Source: Candidatus Sulfotelmatobacter sp. (GTDB taxonomy: Bacteria; Acidobacteriota; Terriglobia; Terriglobales; Acidobacteriaceae). Taken from it: a stretch of DNA of 55,772 bases. The notes beneath the pieces were generated by a model that was given only the letters and a program-made list of their open reading frames with translations, was not told the origin of the DNA and made no database searches. A program made the translations under genes and the position numbers. The DNA lies in the NCBI GenBank assembly GCA_030038255.1, contig JASHPH010000042.1:1-55772 (forward strand), read 5' to 3'. Shown one piece after another: positions 8,205 to 17,099 of the stretch; position 1 is the first letter of the stretch; each line of letters starts with the position of its first letter.

Positions 8205-8966
8205 TCACGGCCGCGCGTAAGCGGGACTGTCCGGGTCGGGCCGGTCGTAGTCTTTTCCGTACTTGTTTTTGTGGGCCATGGTGACGTCGGTTTCGGCCAG
8301 CGTGAACGTCCCAATCGACGTGTCGCCTGCCGCGACCGTGATTTCGCGGCTTACGGCGCGCAGCGCCTCGGGCGCGACCGACGCGTGGAACACCTGCAAC
8401 TCGTAGCGGCCGGGGGGCACATTGGGAAGGCTGAGTTCGCCCCGCGCGTCCGAGATGGCGTAGTAGGGAGTGGCCAGTGCGATCACCTCGGCGCTCATCT
8501 GCGCGTGAATGTTGCAGAAGATGAACGAAATTCCCGGCTTGTCGAACTGCACAAAACGCGTCGTCCCGCTCTCGTAGAGTCCCAAGTCGAAGCGCTTGCC
8601 CTCGAAAAGGGAAAACACATTGTGGAAGAACGGATCGTGATTCGGAAACTCAACCTTCCCGCCGACCGGAATCACCAACAGAGAGGGATGGAAGGCCTTG
8701 TCTTTCTGCACCAGCTTGGGAATTTCGTCGGGCTTCTGCTGCGGAGCGTCTACTGTCGTGCCGATCGGAGTCAGCCACACGACCGTCTGCGAGGCATCAT
8801 TCAGCCGATGGCCGCCGCGGGTCAGCTCGACATGCGCCTTGAGCACAGTCTGCTGAGCGGATACGAACCCGGCCCACATTGAGACACAAACCAAAATCCC
8901 CACCCTACGAAAACCACGTAGGGTGGGGCACCCACGAATGTCGCGGTAAATCAATCGCGGTTTCAA
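8205..8966 (-). CDS. Exported cupredoxin with C-terminal Ig-like regulatory domain
   Basis: A protein of 253 aa. The middle part has the type-1 copper pattern: His in HDPFFHNVF, then FCNIHAQM, which gives Cys-x2-His-x2-Met. A carboxypeptidase-regulatory-like beta sandwich follows (GELSLPNVPPGRYELQVFHA). Similar proteins bind copper and carry electrons in the periplasm, so that is the likely role here. A hydrophobic export segment is present near residue 23-38 (VGILVCVSMWAGFVSA). The start is TTG 8966, which overlaps the stop codon of the upstream porin gene, so translation is probably coupled. The segment coding residues about 12-23 is a palindromic repeat, which makes the N-terminus odd. Confidence 0.78.
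   Translation of the reverse strand: MKPRLIYRDIRGCPTLRGFRRVGILVCVSMWAGFVSAQQTVLKAHVELTRGGHRLNDASQTVVWLTPIGTTVDAPQQKPDEIPKLVQKDKAFHPSLLVIPVGGKVEFPNHDPFFHNVFSLFEGKRFDLGLYESGTTRFVQFDKPGISFIFCNIHAQMSAEVIALATPYYAISDARGELSLPNVPPGRYELQVFHASVAPEALRAVSREITVAAGDTSIGTFTLAETDVTMAHKNKYGKDYDRPDPDSPAYARP
8898..8928. repeat. Perfect 12-bp inverted repeat inside a signal-peptide coding region
   Basis: CCCCACCCTACG (8898-8909) and CGTAGGGTGGGG (8917-8928) are exact reverse complements with a 7-base loop. It lies within the first 25 codons of the cupredoxin gene. It looks like an intergenic palindromic repeat that became coding, or a hairpin that affects translation. Confidence 0.65.
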
Positions 8967-10594
8967 AACAGTATCCCCGCGGCCAGACTTACCTGATTGG
9001 CAGCGCTGCTGCTGGTATAAATCGGGAATGTGTGCAAGCGCCGAAATTCTGCGGAGAGCACAAGATCGGAACGCGGACGGAAAACTACATTCACCAGCCC
9101 GGCGCGATTTCGCCCGATGATCGAGCCGGGCGGGCCGCCATTATTGGCGTCGGTCGCAAAGCCCCGTACGTCGTTGGCAAACGCGTCGTCTTCCGAGATG
9201 GCACCGTTCCATTCCAGCTTCGGCGTGAGCTGGAACTTCAGCTGCGTCCATCCGCCTGCAGTGTCGAGGCCGCGAATGGGCGTCGTTTTGTAACTGGGAT
9301 TACCTCCGTACACGACCGAAGTACCGATCGCCCCACCCAGTCCACCAATGCCCCGCCCGCGATAAAACTCGCCAGAAAGCGCGAGGCGCGGCAGGATGGG
9401 AATCTGCCAGTCCGCCATTCCCGCCCACGCATCCACGTAGCGGCTCCACATCCAGTTTTGTTCGCCGTAGTAGCCGGCTACGCCAAAGCTGAGCGGATGC
9501 CCCTGTACCGGGCGCGACCATGCCGTGCGCAGGGCATAGGCGGGCTGGCCCGAATTTTCGCCGGCCTGCGGCGTGCGCACGAACGAGTTGTAGTTTGGTT
9601 CCCAGTCGAGGTTGTCCAGAATTCCCGCCTGCACGGTGAAGGTCTGCTGGTCGGAAATCGGAAAGCGATGCTCGACCCGCAGCTGCGGCGTCCAGGCCCA
9701 GAGATTGCCGGCGAAAGCAAACGTCGGTGTGGCCAGCGACGCGAACGATGTTGGCGACAAGGGTGAGATGAATAACGAATCTTGGCCGGCGACGATCGAA
9801 GTTTGATCCCAGTCGAAGCGCACACTCGCCGTCTGCAGGCGGACCAGTCCGAAATTCACACCGTTGCCGGTGTTGGGGAATCCTCCGGCAAAATCCATCT
9901 GAATGTCCGCTGAAGTTTTGGCCCCGGCCAGGTTTGGACCGAAAATCTCCAGCCCGAGTTCTGACTGACGCAGCGTGGCACCGAGAGTGGCCTGCGGACT
10001 CCCACCCACAACTGGCTGGGCGTAGCTTGGGAAGTCGAGATTGTCAGTGTTGCCGACGTTGCGGAACGCGTTCATCAATACGATTCCGTGCAGGCGCGCA
10101 CGGTACTTGGAAGCGGTCTCAACCTTCGTCTGATATTGTTCGTCAATTTTCGAAGTGATCAGCATCGTGGATTCTTCCAGCTTCTGCACGCGTTCTTCGA
10201 GTGGCGCACTGTTTTCCGCGGAAGCCACGGCAGTCGCGAGAGTTGGATTGCCCGATCCCGCGCTGGCCACGGCCGCGCCTTCACCCGTTTGTCCGCGCGC
10301 AGGCCGCTCGAGCAGGGTACGCGTAGCTTGCAAATCCTGCCGCAGCTGCCGCATTTCGGCACGAGACTCGATATTTTCCGCGCGCATCTGTTCCACCAGA
10401 TCACGGAGCTGCCGCACCTGATCCTGCAGATCGCGAACTGCGCTGGCTGTGTCCGCCGAGGCAGAAGCGGTCTCCTCCGTAAACGTCGCGTCTTGCGCCT
10501 GGATGCGCGGACCAAGATTGTGCGGACCGAAGAAAACAAATGCCGCAAACGCGAACGCGGCTCCCCCTACTGCAGAAGTCCCAAGTCTCTTCAC
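8963..10594 (-). CDS. Outer-membrane porin with N-terminal coiled coil (DcaP-like)
   Basis: A protein of about 543 aa. It begins with a signal or anchor segment (VGGAAFAFAAFVFF). A coiled coil follows (VRDLQDQVRQLRDLVEQM, then EMRQLRQDLQATRTLL), and then a long series of alternating beta strands typical of trimeric porins (RLHGIVLMNAF, LGLEIFGPNLAGAKTSADIQ, QTASVRFDWDQTSIVAGQDS). It ends in a hydrophobic Phe (LAAGILF), the usual outer-membrane insertion signal. I chose GTG 10594 because GGAGGA lies 5 bases before it; GTG 10609 is possible. It is followed directly by the cupredoxin gene. The substrate is unknown. Confidence 0.82.
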   Translation of the reverse strand: MKRLGTSAVGGAAFAFAAFVFFGPHNLGPRIQAQDATFTEETASASADTASAVRDLQDQVRQLRDLVEQMRAENIESRAEMRQLRQDLQATRTLLERPARGQTGEGAAVASAGSGNPTLATAVASAENSAPLEERVQKLEESTMLITSKIDEQYQTKVETASKYRARLHGIVLMNAFRNVGNTDNLDFPSYAQPVVGGSPQATLGATLRQSELGLEIFGPNLAGAKTSADIQMDFAGGFPNTGNGVNFGLVRLQTASVRFDWDQTSIVAGQDSLFISPLSPTSFASLATPTFAFAGNLWAWTPQLRVEHRFPISDQQTFTVQAGILDNLDWEPNYNSFVRTPQAGENSGQPAYALRTAWSRPVQGHPLSFGVAGYYGEQNWMWSRYVDAWAGMADWQIPILPRLALSGEFYRGRGIGGLGGAIGTSVVYGGNPSYKTTPIRGLDTAGGWTQLKFQLTPKLEWNGAISEDDAFANDVRGFATDANNGGPPGSIIGRNRAGLVNVVFRPRSDLVLSAEFRRLHTFPIYTSSSAANQVSLAAGILF

Positions 10595-10647
10595 GTCGTC
10601 CTCCTGCACAACACCCGGGGTAGGCGCGTGACGACGAGAGTAGCGCC

Positions 10648-12543
10648 CTACATCTCCGGATGTGAAATCGAACGATCCCCGGAGTTACTTTGCGAGGCGG
10701 GCACCAGCGAACGAACGCCAACTGGAACCTCGTGGCCGCTGCGGGAGTCGGATTGCCGCCCGGGCAGCATGATCTTGAACACCGTTCTGCCCTGGCCGGT
10801 GCGTTCCACGGAAATCTCGCCTCCGTGGTCCTGCACAATCTTTTGCACGACCGCCAGCCCCAGGCCCGTGCCGTTTTCCTTGCCGTAGCTGACGAAAGGA
10901 TGGAACAGCCGGTCGCGAATCGATTCCGCAATGCCAGGACCGTTGTCGGAGACCGAGATCGTGATCGTGCCCGCAATCTCAGCCGCTGTAATTTCCACCT
11001 GTCCGCCCACGGTGGGAGCGGCTTCACACGCGTTCAGCAGCAGGTTGTACAGCGCCCGCTCCAGCTTGCGCGAATCAAACCATCCCGCCACCGATGTGCT
11101 GCACAACACGTCGATCGAACGGTCGTGATGCCGAGGATGCAACCGCACCGCATTTACCGCCCGCTGAATCGTCTGCGGCACGTTGCCATATGCCGGGCTT
11201 AGCGACTCTCGCGTGCGCGCGAATTCGAGCAGTGAATCGATCAGGTCCGTCATCAGGTTCACGCCGGTGCGGACTTCCTGGTACAACTCTTCCCGCTGCG
11301 CGGGCGTCAGGTGGGGATCGCAAAGGAACTCAGAGTTGGCCACGATCGCGGCCAGCGAATGGCGCAGGTCGTGCGAGATCGAACTGGCCATCCGCCCGAT
11401 GGTCGCCAGTTGCTCGGACTCGAGCAGATCCTGCCGGCTCTTGAGCAGGCTCTGCCGCATGCGGTCAAAGGCACGAGTCAATTCGGCCACTTCGTCTCCG
11501 CCACGCGGATCCAGCGGATGATGGAAATCGCCGGCCTCCAGCGCGCGCACTCCGCCCACGAGGCTCGCCAGCGGCCGCGTGAAAGTGTGCGAGAGGAAGA
11601 AAACTAGCCCGCTTCCCACCACAATCGCAACCAGGCCGAGCAACAGCAGATACCGATTCAACTGATCGATGAATCGCGTCGCCTGATCGTACGAGCCCAG
11701 CACGTTCAGGCGAACCGGTGTTGTGGGCGAGTTGGACAGGACCAGCGAAGTCGCAAGGAAATGTTCTTTGCCCAGGCTGCTGTCGTGCGGCTCGGCTTGC
11801 GCCGATCCCGCGATCAGGCTCTGAATGTTTCCACCCATCATCTGGTCGGGCGTGAGCGTGGTGGCGATGATTTCGTTTCCCGAAGAAAATGCAACCTGGC
11901 TGCCCGCGACTTTGCTCACTTCTGCGGCTAGCCGGTCGTTGATCTCGTAGCCAATCACCAGGAAGCCGAGCAGCGTGCCCTCGGTGCGCGAGCCGCGGTA
12001 AATCGGCTCGATAAAGGTCTGGTACAGGTGATGGTCGCCGAGCCACCAGTGGCTGGACTCACTGCGCCCTTCATCGAGAGATTGCTGAAAATATTTTTCC
12101 GCCGCTTCGTGCGTGAATCCTGGGGTCTTGGTATGCAGCGCTACTACTTTGCCGCTGCGGTCGACCAGCACGAACAGGTCGCTGCCCGCGATCTGATACA
12201 CGTCCTGCGATGCGTCCTGAATCGTGACCGGATCGGGGCTGGTCATGATGGCGCGCGTAATGGGCAGGTAAGCCAGTAGGGCGACGTCGCTGGTCAGCAT
12301 GGTTTCACGCTCGTGCCGGAAATCCTGGAACGCGCTGACCGAGTTGCGCAGATTCTCGGCAATGCTCTGGCGCACGTTGCCCTCTACGCTGCGCCGCACC
12401 AAAAGAAGGCTGGTGGTGGTGAGCCCGGCCGTGACAAGGATCATCGACAGCAGAAAGCGGGCACGCAGGCGCAGCCGAGGCAAGAGTGCGGCTGTCGACC
12501 CGTTCGGGTGAGAACTGGCTGCGGTTTCCAGGGATGGGCTCAC
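10648..12543 (-). CDS. Sensor histidine kinase with periplasmic Cache-like and HAMP domains
   Basis: About 631 aa. The first membrane helix is FLLSMILVTAGLTTTSLLLV. A periplasmic sensor of about 270 residues follows (LFVLVDRSGKVVALHTKT looks Cache-like), then the second helix (YLLLLGLVAIVVGSGLVFFL) and a HAMP linker (RPLASLVGGVRALEAGDF). The HisKA box is SSISHDLRHSLAAIVANSE, and the ATPase boxes are LLLNACEA, VSDNGPGI and GTGLGLAVV. GTG 12543 lies 5 bases after the stop of the response regulator gene and puts the protein start at the usual distance from the first helix. The long upstream in-frame extension overlaps the regulator and is not needed. It should phosphorylate the adjacent OmpR-type regulator. 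Confidence 0.88.
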   Translation of the reverse strand: MSPSLETAASSHPNGSTAALLPRLRLRARFLLSMILVTAGLTTTSLLLVRRSVEGNVRQSIAENLRNSVSAFQDFRHERETMLTSDVALLAYLPITRAIMTSPDPVTIQDASQDVYQIAGSDLFVLVDRSGKVVALHTKTPGFTHEAAEKYFQQSLDEGRSESSHWWLGDHHLYQTFIEPIYRGSRTEGTLLGFLVIGYEINDRLAAEVSKVAGSQVAFSSGNEIIATTLTPDQMMGGNIQSLIAGSAQAEPHDSSLGKEHFLATSLVLSNSPTTPVRLNVLGSYDQATRFIDQLNRYLLLLGLVAIVVGSGLVFFLSHTFTRPLASLVGGVRALEAGDFHHPLDPRGGDEVAELTRAFDRMRQSLLKSRQDLLESEQLATIGRMASSISHDLRHSLAAIVANSEFLCDPHLTPAQREELYQEVRTGVNLMTDLIDSLLEFARTRESLSPAYGNVPQTIQRAVNAVRLHPRHHDRSIDVLCSTSVAGWFDSRKLERALYNLLLNACEAAPTVGGQVEITAAEIAGTITISVSDNGPGIAESIRDRLFHPFVSYGKENGTGLGLAVVQKIVQDHGGEISVERTGQGRTVFKIMLPGRQSDSRSGHEVPVGVRSLVPASQSNSGDRSISHPEM

Positions 12544-12548
12544 GCGAT

Positions 12549-13292
12549 TCAGCGAACGAACTTGTATCCCATGCCGTGTACGGTGCGGAAGTGTACCGGG
12601 CTCGATGGGTCCTTCTCCAATTTTTGCCGCAGCTTCAGAATGTGGTTGTCCACGGTGCGCGTGGAGGGATAATTCTGATAACCCCATACTTCATTTAGCA
12701 GTTCATCGCGGCTGATTACACGCTCGGCATTCTGCACCAGGAACTGGAATGTCTTGAACTCTTGCGCGGTCAGAACTACGGGCTTGCCGTCGCGTTTAAC
12801 CTCCAGTTTTTTGAAGTCCGCTAAAATGCCGTCGAAGCTGACGACCTGCGCCTCGGGCGCGCGCGCCGTATGGCGTAGCGCGGCTCGAACCCTGGCTAGC
12901 AACTCGCGCGGGCTGAACGGCTTGGTTACGTAATCATCGGCGCCCAGTTCGAGCAAGAGGACTTTATCCGATACGTCGCTAGCCGCGCTCAGCACGATGA
13001 TGGGCATCGTCGGCGCCGCCGCTTTGATCTCCTTGCAGACGTCGCGGCCAGAAAGCTTCGGCAGCCTCAGGTCGAGAACAATCGCCGATGGCGGCGTTGC
13101 CTGGAAGCTCTCGACCGCGGCCCGGCCATCGGCCTGCACCTCGACGACGTAGCCTTCAGTCTCGAACAGTCGCCGCAGCGCTTTCTGTACGGCCGGATCG
13201 TCCTCGACCACGAGAATCCGTCCCGGAGGCTTAACCGAATTGCCGGAATTTACAACCCGAGTGGAACCGAGTGGTGTGGCAAGATTGCCCAT
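12549..13292 (-). CDS. OmpR/PhoB-family response regulator
   Basis: About 247 aa. The receiver domain starts at RILVVEDDPAVQKAL, has the phospho-acceptor Asp in AIVLDLRLPKLSG, and KP in YVTKPFSPRELL. The winged helix at the C-terminus has VWGYQNYPSTRTVDNHILKL, typical of OmpR/PhoB DNA-binding domains. ATG 13292 has AGGA 8 bases upstream. ATG 13331 also has a good Shine-Dalgarno sequence (GGTGAGG) and would add 13 residues, so the start is undecided. It is the first gene of a minus-strand operon with the kinase, the porin and the cupredoxin, which are its probable targets or partners. Confidence 0.9.
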   Translation of the reverse strand: MGNLATPLGSTRVVNSGNSVKPPGRILVVEDDPAVQKALRRLFETEGYVVEVQADGRAAVESFQATPPSAIVLDLRLPKLSGRDVCKEIKAAAPTMPIIVLSAASDVSDKVLLLELGADDYVTKPFSPRELLARVRAALRHTARAPEAQVVSFDGILADFKKLEVKRDGKPVVLTAQEFKTFQFLVQNAERVISRDELLNEVWGYQNYPSTRTVDNHILKLRQKLEKDPSSPVHFRTVHGMGYKFVR

Positions 13293-13568
13293 AAGATCTG
13301 TCCTGTTTAGGGGGAGAGCTTCCGGACCCATGTCCAAACCTCACCGGAAGTGGCTCGACTTTTGAAGCTTACAACGATTTGACGGTATATCTGGCCGTAA
13401 GCTGCGGCTTTTGACATTTTTTTTACAATTTCACTAGAGTGTGGAGAAAAGTGACGGAAATCGAGTTGCGAGGCGCATGAACACAGCTGCCGCGCCCCAT
13501 GGTACCCCCACGGACACTACTGCCTTGCTTGGCGCAGCATGTGCCGTCGCTTGTCGTAGAATTGCCGC

Positions 13569-14336
13569 TTGGCTTCGCCCCTTGACGCACTCGTCGTGGT
13601 TTTAGTGCGCCCGCGCAATCCTCTCAATATCGGCGCGGCCGCCCGTGCCATGAGCAACTTCGGCATCCGCCGCCTCCGCTTGGTGAATCCCTATACCGTC
13701 GCGTTTCGAGAGGCACGGTCCGCTGTTGGCGCCTCGCATCTCCTCAAGGCGGCCGAAGAATTCAAATCCGTTGCCGACGCGGTGGCCGACTGCACTCTCG
13801 TGATCGCAACGACTGGCGTGCGCAACCGTGCCCTGCATCATCCTCTGCGCCGGCTCGGGACTGAAACCGGCGCCATGATTTGTGAGCAATTGCAGCGGGG
13901 CCGCGTCGCGCTGCTGTTCGGCTCGGAGAAAATCGGCCTCACCAACGACGACTTCAGCCACTGCCATTGGCTGCTGAACATTCCCACCGAAGCTGATCAC
14001 GTCTCCATGAATCTGGGCCAGGCAGTCGCCGTGTGTCTCTATGAGATAGCGCGCGCGGGGCGGACGCCAGCGGAAATCGGCACGTCGCCATCCACAACAC
14101 CGGACGCCGCGCCCACCACCGTCGGTGAAGCCGAGCAGATCACCGAGACCCTGCTCGAGGCCCTTCACAGGAGTGGCTATGTAAAGCCTGGCAACGATGC
14201 CGTTGCCGAAAAGAAGGTACGCAGCCTGATTCTTCGCCTTAACCTGCGCGCCGGCGACGCGAAGGTCCTGCTCGGTATGGTGCGTCAGATTGTGTGGAAA
14301 CTGCGCCGCACAGGTAAGGATAAAGAACATGGATAG
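13569..14336 (+). CDS. SPOUT RNA methyltransferase, TrmJ-like
   Basis: A 255-aa SPOUT-fold enzyme. The three conserved motifs are visible: RPRNPLNIGAAARAMSNFG (motif 1), ALLFGSEKIGLTNDD (motif 2) and VSMNLGQAVAVCLYE (motif 3). The length and the C-terminal helical extension fit TrmJ, which adds a 2'-O-methyl group at position 32 of some tRNAs using S-adenosylmethionine. Other members of the TrmH/SpoU superfamily cannot be excluded. The start is TTG 13569, directly before ASPLDALVVVLVRP. The 276-base gap up to the regulator gene at 13292 contains no clear promoter. The gene converges on the pseudokinase gene with only 6 bases between them. Confidence 0.85.
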   Translation: MASPLDALVVVLVRPRNPLNIGAAARAMSNFGIRRLRLVNPYTVAFREARSAVGASHLLKAAEEFKSVADAVADCTLVIATTGVRNRALHHPLRRLGTETGAMICEQLQRGRVALLFGSEKIGLTNDDFSHCHWLLNIPTEADHVSMNLGQAVAVCLYEIARAGRTPAEIGTSPSTTPDAAPTTVGEAEQITETLLEALHRSGYVKPGNDAVAEKKVRSLILRLNLRAGDAKVLLGMVRQIVWKLRRTGKDKEHG

Positions 14337-14342
14337 GGGCGG

Positions 14343-15716
14343 TCAGCGCGTCGCGCGCTCTGGCGAAACCTCGACGCCCGTTCTTCTGAAGCGAAACCTG
14401 AGCATCCAGGTGCTGGCCACCGCTTGTCCGTTGACTTGCGGCGGCGAAAATTCCCAGCGCTCGGCCGCCTTCACGGCCAGGTTCGCGAAATACTTACTCG
14501 GTCCGGCCGAAGCGAGCTTCGCCGACGTAACTTTGCCCGACGAATCCGCTTCCACGCGAACTCCCACCTTGATGGTTCCCGTGATTGTGTTCAGCGCGCT
14601 TTTTGGAACGTCAGGCAAAACGCGTCGCGCAACTTCTCCCTTGGAATCGTTGGCCGGCTTCGCCGTAGAAAACGGCACGGGAAGCGACTCAGGCGCACGC
14701 GCCGCGCCAGCCGTCGTGCCGGTTGCTTGGACATTCGTGGCCGGTTTCGCGGCGCCTTTGTAGAAAATCCGCAACCCTAGAGCAAATACCAGCAGCACCG
14801 CTACGGGAATTAGCATCCGCCATTTGAAGTTCACATGTAAGCCGGTTGCTTTCACTTCGGTGGGAGCAACGGACGCCGGTTCCGCTGGCACCGACCGTCC
14901 GGCTGGCTGCAGCCGGGCGCGGATGTCTGCGATCGAGCATCGCCGCTTCGGGTCCAGATGCAGGCACTCGCGCACAATGCCACGAAATGGCTGCGGCATC
15001 GTTTCCAGCATTCCAGGGTCAAGCTGCGATTCATCCCCGGCAGACGGCACTTTCTGCATCAGAGCAGCCACGATTGTCACTCCCACCGACCACAAATCTC
15101 CGGCTGGCGTAACGATTCCCGCCGCTGTTTCTGGCGCATCAAAAACATCCCGCCGTCGCGACATCGTCGTCTCCGCTACGCTCAACGCTCCCAGGCTCAC
15201 CTCTGATGACGAATGAATCTGATCGGCCGAAAGCTTCAATTGATCGCCTGCGGCCAGCACATTCGAGGGCGTGATCCGACCGTGGACCAGCCCCTTTTCA
15301 TGCAGATAGGAAAGTGCGTCCAGCAGGGGCGGCAGCAGGTCGGTGACCTCGGCAGGCGTCAGCGCGCGCTCCGGAAGAATTTGTGACAAATCCTCCTCGG
15401 CCAGCTCCATCACCACATAGAGAACCGGAACGTCGTCGATCTGAGCGCGGCCGCCATCGAAAATGCGAATCAGGTGAGGATGAGAAAGCTGCGCCGCCGC
15501 CCGCCAGCGCGCCAGAACGCGGTCGGCCTCGCGGGCATCGGCCGCGATCAGTTTGATCGCGGCCTTTTCGGACGCGCGATCCGGCCGTTCGGTTACGAAC
15601 ACCGCGCTGTGGTCGGAGCCTCCCAGCCACTGCCTGAGTGGAAATCGCCCGTCGACCACGCGGCCTTCCCATGTTTTCCAAACTTCCGCCTTGCCCATGC
15701 CCTGCCCCGCGAACAT
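14343..15716 (-). CDS. Membrane pseudokinase fused to a TonB C-terminal domain
   Basis: A 457-aa protein. Residues about 20-270 have the protein kinase fold: LGGSDHSAVF as a degraded glycine loop, AAIK with Lys55, and DAPE and GDLWSVG in the C-lobe. The catalytic loop reads HGRITPSN (145-152) where active kinases have HRDLKPEN, so the catalytic Asp is lost. The DFG motif is replaced near 161-166 by KLSADQ. A single membrane helix follows (MLIPVAVLLVFALGLRIF, about 301-318). Residues about 375-446 match the TonB C-terminal fold (GTIKVGVRVEADSSGKV, AVKAAERWEFSPP). It is probably a catalytically dead cytoplasmic signal receiver linked to a periplasmic TonB-like domain. What it senses is unknown. 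Confidence 0.82.
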   Translation of the reverse strand: MFAGQGMGKAEVWKTWEGRVVDGRFPLRQWLGGSDHSAVFVTERPDRASEKAAIKLIAADAREADRVLARWRAAAQLSHPHLIRIFDGGRAQIDDVPVLYVVMELAEEDLSQILPERALTPAEVTDLLPPLLDALSYLHEKGLVHGRITPSNVLAAGDQLKLSADQIHSSSEVSLGALSVAETTMSRRRDVFDAPETAAGIVTPAGDLWSVGVTIVAALMQKVPSAGDESQLDPGMLETMPQPFRGIVRECLHLDPKRRCSIADIRARLQPAGRSVPAEPASVAPTEVKATGLHVNFKWRMLIPVAVLLVFALGLRIFYKGAAKPATNVQATGTTAGAARAPESLPVPFSTAKPANDSKGEVARRVLPDVPKSALNTITGTIKVGVRVEADSSGKVTSAKLASAGPSKYFANLAVKAAERWEFSPPQVNGQAVASTWMLRFRFRRTGVEVSPERATR

Positions 15717-15776
15717 TCTATGCCACTCCTGCTGCTACCATAGCAATTCACAGCTAGAAAATCCGAAAGGCTCCCT

Positions 15777-17099
15777 TTGCCCTTCACCACCGAAAAGTCG
15801 AAGCAGCTTTACCAGCGCACCTTGGGCGTGCTGATCGAGGCCAGCAGTTCGTCCTCCCGCGGCCCGGCCAACTACGGTGCTTATCCCATCTTCATGGAGC
15901 GCGGTCGCGGCTCGCGTCTCTTCGATGCCGACGGCAACGAATACGTCGACTGGATGATGGCCTTTGGCGCTCTGCCGCTCGGCCACGCCCATCCCGAGAT
16001 CGTGGAGGCCGTCGCTGAAGCCGCCTCCACCGGCGCGCATTTTGCAACCGCGACTTCTGTGGAACTGGAAGTTGCCGAGATGCTAAAGAAGATCATTCCC
16101 AACGCTGAGCGCGTGCGCTTTGCCAACACTGGTACGGAAGCAGTCATGGCCGCGATTCGCCTGGCTCGCGGCGTCACTGGCCGGCCAAAGATTCTAAAGT
16201 TCGAAGGCCACTATCACGGCTGGCACGACGACCTGCTGGTCGGTTCCAATGTTTTGCCGCCCGCGGCGCTAGGACTCCCCACCGATCCCGTCAAAATTCC
16301 CGACAGTTCGGGGCTCAACCGCACGGCGCTCGATGACACCATCGTCGTTCCGTGGAACGACCTCGCGCTGCTCGAGAGCGCCATCGACAACCATCCCGGC
16401 CAGATCGCAGCCATTATCACCGAAGGCATCATGGCTAACATGGGCGTGATTCCTCCCTCCGAGGGATATCTACAAGCCGTGCAGAATCTCGCGCGCGGTA
16501 ACGACATTCTGTTCATCCTCGACGAAACCGTCACTGGCTTCCGGATCGCGCCCGGCGGCTGCCAGGAATACTACAAACTTTCTCCCGATCTTGCGACCTT
16601 CGGCAAAGCTCTTGGCGCGGGCTTGCCCGTCGCCGCGCTCGTCGGCCGCGCCGACGTGATGGATGCCCTGCAGTGGGGCGGAGTCCTGCATTACGGCACG
16701 CACAACGGATCACGCATCGGCATGTACGCCGCCTGCGCCAACCTGCGCGTGCTCACCCGCGACAACAACGCTGCGTTCCGGCACACCTGGAAGATTTCCG
16801 AACGGTTGTGCCGTTGCTTGACAGACCTGTTTCGAAAGAAGGGGAGAGCGGCCATTGTGCAGAGCGTCGGCCCCATGTTTCAGGTGATGCTCACCGATCG
16901 CCCCGCAATCCGCGACTACCGCGAGTTTTGCTCGTACGTAGACCGAGGGGCATTTCAGAAATTTGTGTTGTCGCTGTTTCCGTTGGGGGTTTACGCCTCT
17001 CCGTCGGCCGCGCTGCATTCGATCGTCACGCTGGCGCACACTGAGGTAGATGTGGACCTCACGCTGGCGGCAGCCGAGAAAGCGCTGGAGAGCATATGA
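15777..17099 (+). CDS. Class III aminotransferase, glutamate-1-semialdehyde aminomutase-like
   Basis: A 440-aa PLP enzyme of fold type I. Visible features are FANTGTEAVMAAIRLAR, the cofactor-stacking HYHGWHD, ILDETVTGFR with the conserved Asp, and the Schiff-base lysine in LATFGKALGAGLPV. The sequence is closest to the HemL branch. It does not show the standard HemL GKVIGGG motif around the lysine, so a role in making 5-aminolevulinate is doubtful and I do not give it the name hemL. The start is TTG 15777. It overlaps the following dehydrogenase gene by 4 bases (ATGA), so both probably act in one pathway. The substrate is unknown. Confidence 0.8.
   Translation: MPFTTEKSKQLYQRTLGVLIEASSSSSRGPANYGAYPIFMERGRGSRLFDADGNEYVDWMMAFGALPLGHAHPEIVEAVAEAASTGAHFATATSVELEVAEMLKKIIPNAERVRFANTGTEAVMAAIRLARGVTGRPKILKFEGHYHGWHDDLLVGSNVLPPAALGLPTDPVKIPDSSGLNRTALDDTIVVPWNDLALLESAIDNHPGQIAAIITEGIMANMGVIPPSEGYLQAVQNLARGNDILFILDETVTGFRIAPGGCQEYYKLSPDLATFGKALGAGLPVAALVGRADVMDALQWGGVLHYGTHNGSRIGMYAACANLRVLTRDNNAAFRHTWKISERLCRCLTDLFRKKGRAAIVQSVGPMFQVMLTDRPAIRDYREFCSYVDRGAFQKFVLSLFPLGVYASPSAALHSIVTLAHTEVDVDLTLAAAEKALESI

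Noticed and set aside
13411-13438. TTGACA followed by TACAAT as a promoter upstream of trmJ
   Set aside because: The two elements are only 7 bases apart; with normal spacing only a poor -10 element is found.
13530-13545. Possible sigma-54 promoter before trmJ (TGGCGC, then TGC)
   Set aside because: The GG/GC spacing is right, but several consensus bases are missing and no activator gene is linked.
15777-17099. Naming this gene hemL
   Set aside because: The lysine region differs from true glutamate-1-semialdehyde aminomutases, and the operon partner is an SDR, not a tetrapyrrole gene.
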